Assembly: GCA_018820275.1 (NCBI GenBank) | Contig: JAHJOO010000038.1 | Coordinates: forward strand, 82,926 to 146,925 | Direction: 5' to 3' | DNA length: 64,000 bases | Source of the DNA: Alphaproteobacteria bacterium | GTDB lineage: Bacteria; Pseudomonadota; Alphaproteobacteria; Caulobacterales; Caulobacteraceae | Position numbers and translations under genes: made by a program | The notes under the pieces: generated by a model | Database searches by the model: none | What the model saw: only the letters and a program-made list of their open reading frames with translations | What the model was told of the DNA's origin: nothing | Shown here: positions 1 to 7,939 of the stretch, in pieces | Position numbering within the stretch: position 1 is the first letter of the stretch | How the letters are laid out: every line of letters starts with the position of its first letter

Positions 1-1
1 G

Positions 2-586
2 GCCGGCCGGCTGGCGGGGCCGATCTTCGCCGCCCAGGTGCGCGAGGCCGCGGAGGCGACCTTTCCTGTGATCGTCGGCGGATTCGCCGCGGTCGAGGCC
101 GAGTACGTGCTGGTCATGGGCGCCGACGCCCCCGACGGGGACGGCTGGACCGCGGAGACCGTTGCCGATCTGGTGGCCGACGCCCGGATCGGGATCGAGA
201 TCGCGGGCAGTCCCTTTCCCGGCATCAACGACCACGGCCCGGCCGTCACCGCCTCCGACTTCGGCAACAATCAGGGCCTGATCCTGGGGCCGTCCATCCC
301 CGACTGGCGGGACCGGCTGAACGGGCTGACCTGCCGCATGGAGATCGACGGCGGCGAGGTCGGGCGCGGGGGGGCCGCCATGGTGCCGGGAGGTCCGCTG
401 GATTCCCTGGCCTTCCTGCTGAACCTTCTGCACACGCGGGGACGGGTGCTGGAGGCGGGGCAACTGGTGTCGACCGGGGCGGCCACCGGCGTGCACCGGA
501 TCTACGCGGGGCAGGCCTGCCTGGCCGATTTCGGGCCCGACGGAAGTCTTGCGGCGCGGGCCGTGGCGTGGGGGACGGACGGATGA
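2..586 (+). CDS. 2-keto-4-pentenoate hydratase / FAH-superfamily protein, 3' part
   Basis: The gene enters from the left edge, and about 194 C-terminal residues are visible. The sequence matches the 2-keto-4-pentenoate hydratase (MhpD-like) branch of the fumarylacetoacetate hydrolase superfamily. Family features are the GIEIAGSPFP segment, the central NQGLILGP segment, and the late LVSTGAATGVHRIYAG stretch that corresponds to the usual GT.TG.....P.G core. Such enzymes hydrate 2-hydroxypenta-2,4-dienoates or isomerise related keto acids in catabolism of aromatic or sugar acids. The stop overlaps the start of the TRAP binding-protein gene (ATGA), so the two are probably co-translated and the transported solute may be its precursor. 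The exact substrate cannot be read from the fragment. Confidence 0.7.
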   Translation, partial: AGRLAGPIFAAQVREAAEATFPVIVGGFAAVEAEYVLVMGADAPDGDGWTAETVADLVADARIGIEIAGSPFPGINDHGPAVTASDFGNNQGLILGPSIPDWRDRLNGLTCRMEIDGGEVGRGGAAMVPGGPLDSLAFLLNLLHTRGRVLEAGQLVSTGAATGVHRIYAGQACLADFGPDGSLAARAVAWGTDG

Positions 587-1584
587 CGGCGACGCGGCGC
601 GGACTGGCTTTCGGAGCCCTTGGACTGGGCGGGCTGGCGGTGTCGGGATGCGCCCCGACGGCGCGGGCGGGCGCCGCGACCGAGTTCAAATGCGTCGACG
701 TGCATCCCGCCGACTATCCCACCGTCGCGGCGGTGAAATGGATGGGCGAGGAGCTGTCGCGCCTGACCGACGGCCGTCTGGGCGTGCGCCAGTTTCCCGC
801 GGGCCAGCTGGGCACCGAGGACGACTCCATCGGCCTGACCCGCTTTCAGGCGGTGGACGTGTGCCGGGTGGCGGTGGCGGCGCTGAACAACGCCTTTCCC
901 GAGACGCGCATTCTGGCCCTGCCCTACGTCTTCCGCTCGGTGGCCCATGTGCGCGCCGTGGTCGACGGGCCGATCGGCACCGACCTGCTGAACGTTTTCG
1001 AGGGCCGCGGGCTTGTGGGGCTGGCCTATTACGACGCCGCGCCGCGCAGCTTCTACAACGTCCGCCGGCCGGTGGCCGAGCCGGGGCAGTTGAAGGGCCT
1101 GAAGATCCGGGCCCCGCAGTCGGACATCTTTCTGGAATCGATCCGGGCCATGGGGGCCAATCCGACGCCGCTGACGTTCGGGGCGGTGTTCTCGTCGCTG
1201 CAGACGCACCTGATCGACGGGGCGGAAAACAACTGGCCCAGCTACCAGTCCAGCCGCCAGTTCGAGGTGGCCCGCCACTGGAGCGACACCCAGCACTCGT
1301 TCTCGCCCGACGCCCTACTGATGTCGAAGGCCAGTCTGGAGCGGCTGACGCCCGCCGACCGCGATCTGGTGCGCGACATCGCGCGGCGGTCGGTGCAGGT
1401 CATGCGCCCCCTCTGGGACGCGCGCGAGACCGAGGCGAAGGCGAAGGTGATCGCGGCGGGCACGGTGGTGACCGAGGTCGACCGCGACGCGTTCGCCGCC
1501 TCGGTGAAACCCGTGCTCGACAAGTATCTGGCCGATCCGGGACTGGACCGGCTGCACGACCTTGTGACGACGACGGCCGGATAA
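583..1584 (+). CDS. dctP: TRAP transporter solute-binding protein, DctP family
   Basis: This is the periplasmic binding protein of a tripartite ATP-independent transporter, about 333 residues. The ATG at 583 overlaps the previous stop; an in-frame GTG at 568 lies inside the previous gene and is less likely. The N-terminus has twin arginines (TRRGLAF) followed by a lipobox ending at Cys23 (VSGC), so it is probably a lipoprotein, possibly Tat-exported. Family hallmarks are the LKGLKIR motif near residue 174, whose arginine binds the solute carboxylate, and the ALQT-type segment ending DGAENN near residue 212. DctQ and DctM follow directly. A dicarboxylate, keto acid or sugar acid ligand is likely but not determined. 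Confidence 0.9.
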   Translation: MTATRRGLAFGALGLGGLAVSGCAPTARAGAATEFKCVDVHPADYPTVAAVKWMGEELSRLTDGRLGVRQFPAGQLGTEDDSIGLTRFQAVDVCRVAVAALNNAFPETRILALPYVFRSVAHVRAVVDGPIGTDLLNVFEGRGLVGLAYYDAAPRSFYNVRRPVAEPGQLKGLKIRAPQSDIFLESIRAMGANPTPLTFGAVFSSLQTHLIDGAENNWPSYQSSRQFEVARHWSDTQHSFSPDALLMSKASLERLTPADRDLVRDIARRSVQVMRPLWDARETEAKAKVIAAGTVVTEVDRDAFAASVKPVLDKYLADPGLDRLHDLVTTTAG

Positions 1585-1621
1585 GGCCGCGAACAGAAAC
1601 GGCTTGAAGAGGGAGGAGCCC

Positions 1622-2122
1622 ATGAGCGATCCGACGCCCGCGCGCCGACGCGCGCTGGACGGGCTGGCGGCCCTGACGCTGGGCACCGCAGGCGCCTGCT
1701 TGGTCGGCATGGCCCTGGTGCAGGCGTGGCAGGTGTTCGCCCGCTATGTCCTGAACGACAGCCCGGGCTGGACCGAGCCCGTGGCCCTGCTGCTGATGGG
1801 GCTGGCGGTGATGCTGGGCGCGGCCGTCGGGGTGCGGCGCGAGAGCCATTTTGCCTTCGAGGGGCTGCGCGACGCCCTGCCCGGGCCGATCCGGGCGGCG
1901 GCGACGGCGCTGGCGCGGCTGATCGCGCTCGCAGCCGGTCTGGGCCTGCTGGGCTACGGTGCCTGGCTGATGATCGACGACTGGGGCGTGGCCATGGCGG
2001 GGGCCCCCCTGCCCTCGGGCCTGAAGTTTCTCGGGCTGGCGGTCGGCGGGGGGCTGATCTCCCTGTTCGCGCTGGAGCGGTTGCTGACCGGCGATTTCGT
2101 CGACCCGCAGGCGGAGGACTGA
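1622..2122 (+). CDS. dctQ: TRAP transporter small permease, DctQ family
   Basis: This is the small integral membrane subunit of the TRAP transporter, about 166 residues. It has four hydrophobic segments and the conserved early WQVFARYVLN and SPGWTEP motifs that mark the family. The ATG at 1622 was chosen because a good ribosome-binding sequence (GGGAGGAG) sits just upstream; an in-frame TTG at 1604 has no such support. It lies 37 bp after dctP and 4 bp before dctM, consistent with one operon. Family members sit next to the DctM channel and are essential for transport; sodium coupling is typical of the family, not shown here. Confidence 0.9.
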   Translation: MSDPTPARRRALDGLAALTLGTAGACLVGMALVQAWQVFARYVLNDSPGWTEPVALLLMGLAVMLGAAVGVRRESHFAFEGLRDALPGPIRAAATALARLIALAAGLGLLGYGAWLMIDDWGVAMAGAPLPSGLKFLGLAVGGGLISLFALERLLTGDFVDPQAED

Positions 2123-2126
2123 ACCG

Positions 2127-3407
2127 ATGGAATACGTGATCCTGTTCGGCGTCCTGTTCGGCCTGCTGGCGATCGGCGTGCCGGTGGCCTTCTGCCTGCT
2201 GGCCTCGACGCTGGCGACGGTGCTGTACCTGCTGCTGCCGCCCGTGGTGGTGTTCCAGCAGATGGGCTCGGACATGGGCTCGGTCGCCCTGCTGGCCATC
2301 CCCCTGTTCATCTTCACCGGCGAGCTGATGATGAAGGGCGGGCTGGCGGACCGGATGATCGCCCTGGCCGCCTCCATGGTCGGCCACGTGCGCGGCGGTC
2401 TGGGCCAGGTGACGGTGGTCGGCTCGACCCTGTTCGGCGGGGTCTCGGGCAGCGCCATCGCCGACGTCTCGGCCATCGGTGGCACCATGATCCCGCAGAT
2501 GCAGAAGCGGGGCTATCAGTCCGACTATGCGGTCAACGTGACCATTTCGGCGGCGCTGGTGGCCCTGCTGGTGCCCCCGTCGCACAACATGATCCTGTAC
2601 TCGGCCGCGGCCGGGGGCGGGGTGTCGATCTCCGACCTGTTCGCCGCGGGGATCATCCCGGCGCTGACGCTGGCCGCGGCGCTGATGGTCACCGCCTACG
2701 TCGTGGCGCGCCGCAGGGGCTATGCGGCCGAGGCCTTCCCCGGCTTCGGCGTGGTCGCGACGCGGTTCGTGGCGGCGGTCCCGGGGCTGCTGCTGGTGCT
2801 GATCATCTTCGGCGGCATCCGCGCGGGCATCTTCACGGCGGTCGAAAGCGCCTCGATCGCGGCGGTCTACGCCGCCGTCATCACGGGCATCGTCTATCGT
2901 CACCTGTCCTGGGACGGCTTCAAGTCGGCCTGCACCGGCGCGGCGCGGACGGCGGGCGCGGTGCTGTTCATCATCGGCACGGCCGGCGCCTTCGGCTGGC
3001 TGATGGCCTATCTGCAGATCCCCGGCCAGATGGTCGGCCTGCTGCAGACCCTGACCGACAACCCCATCCTGATCCTGCTGATGATCAACGTGGTGCTGCT
3101 GATCCTGGGCACCTTCATGGACATGGCGCCGCTGATCATCATCTGCACCCCGATCTTCCTGCCGGTGGCCAAGGCCTTCGGCGTGGACCCGGTGCAGTTC
3201 GGAGTGATCCTGCTGCTGAACTGCGGCATCGGCCTGATCACGCCGCCGGTGGGGTCGGTGCTGTTCGTCGGCTCGGCCATCGCGCGCGTGCCGATGACCC
3301 AGGCGCTGAAGACCATCTGGCCGTTCTGGCTGGCCTGCGCGGGCGTGCTGACGCTGGTGACCTTCGTGCCGGCGCTGAGCCTCTGGCTGCCCGCCCTGCT
3401 GAAATAG
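2127..3407 (+). CDS. dctM: TRAP transporter large permease, DctM family
   Basis: This is the 12- to 13-helix channel subunit of the TRAP transporter, 426 residues, a normal family length. Family segments include GVPVAFCLL near the N-terminus, the AIPLFIFTGELM motif, GGVSGSAIADVSAIG, and the late LNCGIGLITPPVG motif. Together with DctP and DctQ it completes a high-affinity, ion-gradient-driven importer in the inner membrane. The gene ends one base before the convergent COQ9 gene and no terminator hairpin is evident between them. The solute is unknown; the upstream hydratase gene is the only local hint. Confidence 0.93.
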   Translation: MEYVILFGVLFGLLAIGVPVAFCLLASTLATVLYLLLPPVVVFQQMGSDMGSVALLAIPLFIFTGELMMKGGLADRMIALAASMVGHVRGGLGQVTVVGSTLFGGVSGSAIADVSAIGGTMIPQMQKRGYQSDYAVNVTISAALVALLVPPSHNMILYSAAAGGGVSISDLFAAGIIPALTLAAALMVTAYVVARRRGYAAEAFPGFGVVATRFVAAVPGLLLVLIIFGGIRAGIFTAVESASIAAVYAAVITGIVYRHLSWDGFKSACTGAARTAGAVLFIIGTAGAFGWLMAYLQIPGQMVGLLQTLTDNPILILLMINVVLLILGTFMDMAPLIIICTPIFLPVAKAFGVDPVQFGVILLLNCGIGLITPPVGSVLFVGSAIARVPMTQALKTIWPFWLACAGVLTLVTFVPALSLWLPALLK

Positions 3408-3408
3408 A

Positions 3409-4074
3409 TCAGGCTGCGTCTTTCGGGCCGTAGCGCAGGCGGGCGAGGAAGTCGGTGGCGGCGCGCAGGGGCGAGTAGAAGTCCTTGCCCGCCTTCCACT
3501 TCTCGAAGGCCATGACGTTCTCGATGCGGGCGGCCACGAAGGCGTCGGCGGCCTCCTTGCCGTCGAACAGGCGCAGGGTCATGGCCGGGATCAGGATGCC
3601 CGACAGGATGGTGCGCTTGGACTGGAGGTTCCAGTCGGTCGCCGTGTCGCCGGCCCAGCGCCAGATGCGGTCGGCCGTGGCCCAGGTCAGGGACAGGGCC
3701 AGGTCGGCGTTGGTCGGCAGGGCCATGAAGCCGGCGACGCGCTTCTCGGCCTCGGCCCCCGCGGCCGAGGCCTCCAGCCGGGCCGAGACGCCGCGGGCGA
3801 TGCGCTCGCGGATCTTCAGCGCGGTCGGGTCGACGTCGGCCAGCGATTCGAAGGCCGCGTCGTCGTTGCGGCGCCACAGCAGGGCCGCCAGGTCCCGCGG
3901 CCCGTTGGGCAGCAGCAGTTCGCGGTCGCCGTCCGACAGGCCGCAGGCGGCGCAGGCGGCCGCCACCATGCGACCGTTCCAGCCCATGACGGGCGCGCGG
4001 TCCAGGGCGGCGTCCAGCACCGTCTGCTCCATGCGGGAGGCCCAGTCGTCGGTTGCGTCGCCCGTTTCGGTCAT
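3409..4074 (-). CDS. COQ9 family protein, ubiquinone biosynthesis accessory factor
   Basis: This 221-residue protein belongs to the COQ9 family, found in alphaproteobacteria and mitochondria. COQ9 binds isoprenoid lipid and helps COQ7 hydroxylate ubiquinone precursors at the membrane. Visible family features are a TetR-like helical N-terminal part (about residues 10-75, including the [14 protein letters not shown] helix) and the later [19 protein letters not shown] segment, followed by a helical C-terminus that includes the lipid-associated region. It stands alone, convergent with dctM and divergent from rpsU. The divergent arrangement with an S21 gene was also recalled for other Caulobacterales but could not be checked here. 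Confidence 0.85.
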   Translation of the reverse strand: MTETGDATDDWASRMEQTVLDAALDRAPVMGWNGRMVAAACAACGLSDGDRELLLPNGPRDLAALLWRRNDDAAFESLADVDPTALKIRERIARGVSARLEASAAGAEAEKRVAGFMALPTNADLALSLTWATADRIWRWAGDTATDWNLQSKRTILSGILIPAMTLRLFDGKEAADAFVAARIENVMAFEKWKAGKDFYSPLRAATDFLARLRYGPKDAA

Positions 4075-4247
4075 GGCGGCATGATAGGCCCCGAAAAAGG
4101 GCCGCGCGAGCCCTCGGAAGGCGGCGCGACGATCTGGACAGGCCGCGGCGGCTCGTGTATCAGCCCGCCTTCATCCGCGGACCCGGTCTGACGGAGAACG
4201 ATTTCGTTTTGTCTGCCCGTCTCCCTCACAGGACGCGGCGGGCGGCC

Positions 4248-4256
4248 AAAGGAGAG
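4248..4256 (+). promoter_or_regulatory. ribosome-binding site that decides the rpsU start
   Basis: AAAGGAGAG lies six bases before a CTG codon at 4263 that begins the conserved S21 protein. No ATG, GTG or TTG lies in frame close to the conserved N-terminus, so this site supports a non-canonical CTG start. Confidence 0.65.
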
Positions 4257-4262
4257 TTTCAC

Positions 4263-4505
4263 CTGGTTCAGATTTTCGTCCGCGACAACAACGTCGATCA
4301 GGCGCTGAAAGCCCTGAAGAAGAAGATGCAGCGCGAAGGCAGCTTCCGTGAAATGAAGCGCCACGTGCACTACGAGAAGCCCTCGGAGAAGCGCGCCCGC
4401 CAGAAGGCCGAGGCCGTGCGCCGCGCCCGCAAGCTGGCCCGCAAGCGCGCCCAGCGCGAAGGCCTGCTGCCCGCGCCGAAGCCGCGCGTGCCCGGCGGCC
4501 GCTGA
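4263..4505 (+). CDS. rpsU: 30S ribosomal protein S21
   Basis: This is S21, an 80-residue small-subunit protein that helps initiation on mRNAs with ribosome-binding sites. The start [18 protein letters not shown] is the standard alphaproteobacterial form, followed by KKKMQREG, the [13 protein letters not shown] block and a lysine/arginine-rich C-terminus that contacts rRNA. The only plausible start at the conserved N-terminus is CTG at 4263; the codon after it is GTT, and upstream in-frame starts would add tens of residues copied from antisense COQ9 sequence. An AAAGGAGAG site is well placed. A strong terminator follows. Codon use is biased, as expected for a highly expressed gene. Confidence 0.93.
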   Translation: MVQIFVRDNNVDQALKALKKKMQREGSFREMKRHVHYEKPSEKRARQKAEAVRRARKLARKRAQREGLLPAPKPRVPGGR

Positions 4506-4534
4506 TCCGCTGATCGGCAATCCAGATTGAAGAG

Positions 4535-4564
4535 CCGCCCCGGCAAGCCGGGGCGGTTTTTCTT
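4535..4564 (+). terminator. rho-independent terminator of rpsU
   Basis: A GC-rich inverted repeat (CCGCCCCGGC / GCCGGGGCGG, almost no loop) at 4535-4556 is followed by TTTTTCTTT. It ends the S21 transcript, and could also weakly stop transcription from the convergent serB-serA gene. Confidence 0.9.
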
Positions 4565-4566
4565 TG

Positions 4567-6453
4567 TCAGTACAGCGTGCGGAACCGCAGCGTGCCCGCG
4601 ATGGCCTTCAGCGCGTCGAGCGCGCGCGGGTCATAGTCGCGGTCGACGTCGACGATGACGTAGCCGGTGCGCTCGTCAGTCTTCAGGTGCTGGCCCAGAA
4701 CGTTGAGGCCGGCGGAGGCCAGGGCGCTGTTCAGCTCCGCCAGGACGCCCGGCTGGTTGCGGTGGATGTGCAGCAGGCGATGTGCCTCGGCCACGTCGGA
4801 CAGCTGGACGTTGGGCAGGTTGACGCTGAAGGTGGTGTCGCCGCGGTTCAGATAGCCCAGCAGGCGCTCGGCCGCGAACTCGCCGATGGCCTCCTGCGCC
4901 TCCTCGGTGGAGCCGCCGATGTGCGGCGTCAGGACCACGTTGGGCAGGCCCATCAGCGGGCTGTCGAAGGGGTCGTCGTTGGTGCGGGGCTCCTGAGGGA
5001 ACACATCCAGCGCGGCGCCGCCGATGCGGCCTGATCCGATCGCCTGGGCCAGGGCGCCGACGTCGACGACGTGGCCGCGCGACAGGTTCAGCAGTAGGGC
5101 ACCGGGCTTCATGGCCGACAGCTCCCGCGCGCCGATCAGATCGGCGTTCGAGGACCGGCCGTCGACGTGCAGGCTGACCACGTCGGCCTCGGCCAGCACG
5201 GCCTCCAGCGACGGCAGGCGGCGCGCATTGCCCAGCGCCAGCCGCTCGGTCAGGTCATGGAAGACCACGCGCATGCCGATGGCCTCGGCCACCACCGACA
5301 GCTGGCTGCCGATGGCACCGTAGCCGATCAGGCCCAGGGTCTTGCCGCGCACCTCGCGCGCGCCGGCGGCCGACTTGATCCACTGGCCGCGGTGCATGGC
5401 GGCGGACTTGTCCGACACGCCCCGCATCAGAGTGACGATCATGCCGATGGCCAGCTCGACCACGGAGCGGGTGTTGGAATGCGGGGCGTTGAAGACGGCG
5501 ACGCCGCGGTCGGCGGCCGCCTCAAGATCGATCTGGTTGGTGCCGATGCAGAAGGCGGCAACGGCCATCAGCCGGTCGGCGGCGTCCAGCACGCGGGCGC
5601 TGACCTCGGTCTTGGAGCGGACGCCGAGGACGTGCACGCCCTTCAGCCGCGCGATCAGCTCGTCCTCGTCCAGCGCCCCCTTCACGGTCTCGACCGTGTA
5701 GCCCGCGGCCTGGAACCGCTGGACCGCGGCGGGGTGGACGTTCTCCAGCAGCAGGATGCGGATGCGGCTGCGGGGATAGGACCAGCGGCCGGCGAGACCC
5801 TCGGCGTGCAGGACCTCGTCCAGGGTGGCGGCCTCGCTGTCGGCGGCGGCCACGACGCGCTCGCGGCGGACGATCTCGGTGAAGGCGACGAAGCGGTCGG
5901 CGGCGCCGGCCAGCCGGACCTCCGCGTCGGTCCAGCCGTCGCCGATCATGACCACCGGGCCGGTCAGGTTCAGGGCGCGGATCGCGGCGGCCTTGCCCTG
6001 CGGCAGAAGGATGGGATTGGACCGGACGCCCGTGACCCGGCCGGCCTCGTCGTAGGTCAGGTCGTTGGCCAGGACGCGATCGGCGGGCACGCCCAGCAGA
6101 TCAGCGACGGGGGCGATGACCTCGCGAAACCCCCCGGAGACGATCACCAGCCGGTCGGCGTGGCGGCGCAGGGTCTCGAGATTTCGGGCCACGGACGGCG
6201 CGAGGCGCGACGGGGCGCGGGCGGCCAGCGCCTGCACGTGCTCCCGCGTGACGGGCAGCAGGGCCAGCCGCTGCGTCAACGCCTCGGCGAAGTCGATCCG
6301 GCCGGCCATGGCCGCGTCGGTCAGCTCGGCGACCTGCGCGCGTCGCTCGGCGGCGTCGCTCGCGTCCGCCAGCGACAGCTCCGCCAGCGCTTCCAGGGTC
6401 TCGAAGTCCACAAGCGTGGAATCGAAGTCGAAAATCAGGGTCGGGGCGGCCAT
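4567..6453 (-). CDS. Fused phosphoserine phosphatase (SerB) and D-3-phosphoglycerate dehydrogenase (SerA)
   Basis: This 628-residue protein joins two serine-pathway enzymes. Residues 1-215 form a HAD phosphatase of SerB type: DFDST at 9-13 (Asp9 nucleophile, Asp11), SGG at 106-108, Lys154, and GDGWTD at 171-176. Residues 230-628 form an ACT-containing SerA: NAD motif GYGAIG at 377-382, catalytic Arg459, Glu488 and His511 (TPHIGGST), and a C-terminal ACT domain at about 557-628 ending RTLY. SerA oxidises 3-phosphoglycerate and SerB releases serine from phosphoserine; SerC, the middle enzyme, is not nearby. All key residues of both halves are present, so both activities are expected. The ACT domain suggests serine feedback. 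ATG start. Confidence 0.9.
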   Translation of the reverse strand: MAAPTLIFDFDSTLVDFETLEALAELSLADASDAAERRAQVAELTDAAMAGRIDFAEALTQRLALLPVTREHVQALAARAPSRLAPSVARNLETLRRHADRLVIVSGGFREVIAPVADLLGVPADRVLANDLTYDEAGRVTGVRSNPILLPQGKAAAIRALNLTGPVVMIGDGWTDAEVRLAGAADRFVAFTEIVRRERVVAAADSEAATLDEVLHAEGLAGRWSYPRSRIRILLLENVHPAAVQRFQAAGYTVETVKGALDEDELIARLKGVHVLGVRSKTEVSARVLDAADRLMAVAAFCIGTNQIDLEAAADRGVAVFNAPHSNTRSVVELAIGMIVTLMRGVSDKSAAMHRGQWIKSAAGAREVRGKTLGLIGYGAIGSQLSVVAEAIGMRVVFHDLTERLALGNARRLPSLEAVLAEADVVSLHVDGRSSNADLIGARELSAMKPGALLLNLSRGHVVDVGALAQAIGSGRIGGAALDVFPQEPRTNDDPFDSPLMGLPNVVLTPHIGGSTEEAQEAIGEFAAERLLGYLNRGDTTFSVNLPNVQLSDVAEAHRLLHIHRNQPGVLAELNSALASAGLNVLGQHLKTDERTGYVIVDVDRDYDPRALDALKAIAGTLRFRTLY

Positions 6454-6495
6454 GCCGGGACCCTGACCGACCTTCGCAGTTGCAGCAAGCCGCGT

Positions 6496-7797
6496 TCAGC
6501 GCCGGTCCTGAAAATGCTTCAGCGCCGCGGCGCCGACGGCGGCGGCGATGGTCGCGATGGCCGCGGCGGCGGCACCTTCCTGGGCGTGATCGCGGGCGTA
6601 GCCGACGGCGCGGTGCCGCGAGTCGCGCCCGATCAGACGCCCCGACAGCTCGCCGACCCGGTCCCAACCGTCCTGGGCATGGTCCCTGACGTCGCGCAGA
6701 CGGTCGCCCGCGCGCAGACGCGACCACAGGCGAGAGGGGCGCACGCGCTCGCGGAGGCGCTCGTAGCGCGTCGGGCCGCTGCGCTGGTTCAGAAGCAGGG
6801 TCGCCAGACCGATCCCCGCCAGCACGGCGACGACGCCGGCCGCCACGCCCGGGTGTTTGCGGATCTCCGCCAGAGCGCTGAAATTCCTGACCATGGGATA
6901 GTGCACCTCTTCCTCCAGACCGTCGTCGGCGGGATCCCAGAGGCCGTCCTCGTAAGGGTGATACTCGCCCCGCTTGTCGCGCATGAGCATCGGAGCGAAC
7001 CGGGCGAACAGAGGTTCCGCGATGCCGGGCAGGGCCGAATAGAAGGAGGCGATGATGCGCCCGCCCCCGCCGACCGTGATCTCGCGGATCGGATGGGTGG
7101 CGCACCAGAGAATCGTGTCGGCGACCACCGGCGTCGCATAGACCGGCTGGGGGTTATGTACGGCGTGGCCGGTGAGGTTGCGGGCGTGCTTGTTATAGGG
7201 CGTGTCGATCGCGGCCGGTTTGACGAGGCTGAGCGCCACCGGCGCGTCCTCGCGCATCAGCTCCATGCGCAGGGCGTTGCTGAATCCCTTCACCGCGTGT
7301 TTCGACGCCGAATAGACGCCCTGCACCGGGATGGGGGCGTCGGCCAGGGTCGAGCCGACGTTGACGATGGTGCCGCCGTCGGGCCGTTCACGCAGGTGCT
7401 CCGCCGCGATCAGGGAGCCGTTCACCACGCCCCAGTAGTTGGTCTCGAACAGCCGGCGCTGGTCCTCGAGCGTGACCTCGCGGATGGCGCCGAAGATCGA
7501 GATGCCCGCGTTGTTCACCCAGGTGTCGAAGCCGCCGAACAGGCGGCGCGCCTTGTCGGCCGCCTCGGCGAGGGCCCCGTGTTCGGCCACGTCCGCCACC
7601 GCATAGCCGACGCGCGCGCCCTTGGCCTGCAGCTCCTCCGTCAGTTTCGCCAGGTCGTTTTCCCCGCGCGCGATCAGAAACACGCAGGCGCCCGCCGCCG
7701 CCGCCTTGCGCGCGGTCGCCAGACCGATGCCCGAGGTGGCACCGGTGATGACGATGGACTGCTCGCTCAGGGGCTTGAGGACGGGCTTGCGGGCCAT
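6496..7797 (-). CDS. SDR-family oxidoreductase with membrane-associated C-terminal extension
   Basis: This protein has about 433 residues. Residues 10-250 are a classical short-chain dehydrogenase: TGATSGIG for the cofactor near residue 17, NNAG, and the catalytic Ser...YSASKHAVKG set. Beyond the usual end it carries about 180 residues with a transmembrane segment (PGVAAGVVAVLAGIGLATLLLN), a long Arg/Asp-rich stretch and a second hydrophobic, Ala-rich segment at the C-terminus. The ATG at 7797 has a CAGGAGC site; upstream in-frame codons reach back into the divergent promoter region. SDRs of this plan have been placed in inner or outer leaflets of the cytoplasmic membrane; substrate unknown. 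It is divergent from hslO. Confidence 0.8.
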   Translation of the reverse strand: MARKPVLKPLSEQSIVITGATSGIGLATARKAAAAGACVFLIARGENDLAKLTEELQAKGARVGYAVADVAEHGALAEAADKARRLFGGFDTWVNNAGISIFGAIREVTLEDQRRLFETNYWGVVNGSLIAAEHLRERPDGGTIVNVGSTLADAPIPVQGVYSASKHAVKGFSNALRMELMREDAPVALSLVKPAAIDTPYNKHARNLTGHAVHNPQPVYATPVVADTILWCATHPIREITVGGGGRIIASFYSALPGIAEPLFARFAPMLMRDKRGEYHPYEDGLWDPADDGLEEEVHYPMVRNFSALAEIRKHPGVAAGVVAVLAGIGLATLLLNQRSGPTRYERLRERVRPSRLWSRLRAGDRLRDVRDHAQDGWDRVGELSGRLIGRDSRHRAVGYARDHAQEGAAAAAIATIAAAVGAAALKHFQDRR

Positions 7798-7939
7798 GCG
7801 GCGCTCCTGGTTTCGGGGGATGTTCTCGAGAACGGGCGGCCGGCCGTCGCGTTCCCAGCTTGGCCGTAGCATCCGGGCTTGGATTGCGCCAAGCGCACGC
7901 CTATCTGGCCCCTTTCCCGATCGCTCGCCGGAGACCGAC

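Noticed and set aside
5167..7869. Very long open frame on the plus strand (about 900 codons) across serB-serA and the SDR gene
   Set aside because: It reads antisense to two well-supported genes, is rich in Gly, Gln, Asp and Arg without any family motif, and has the composition expected of a GC-rich shadow frame.
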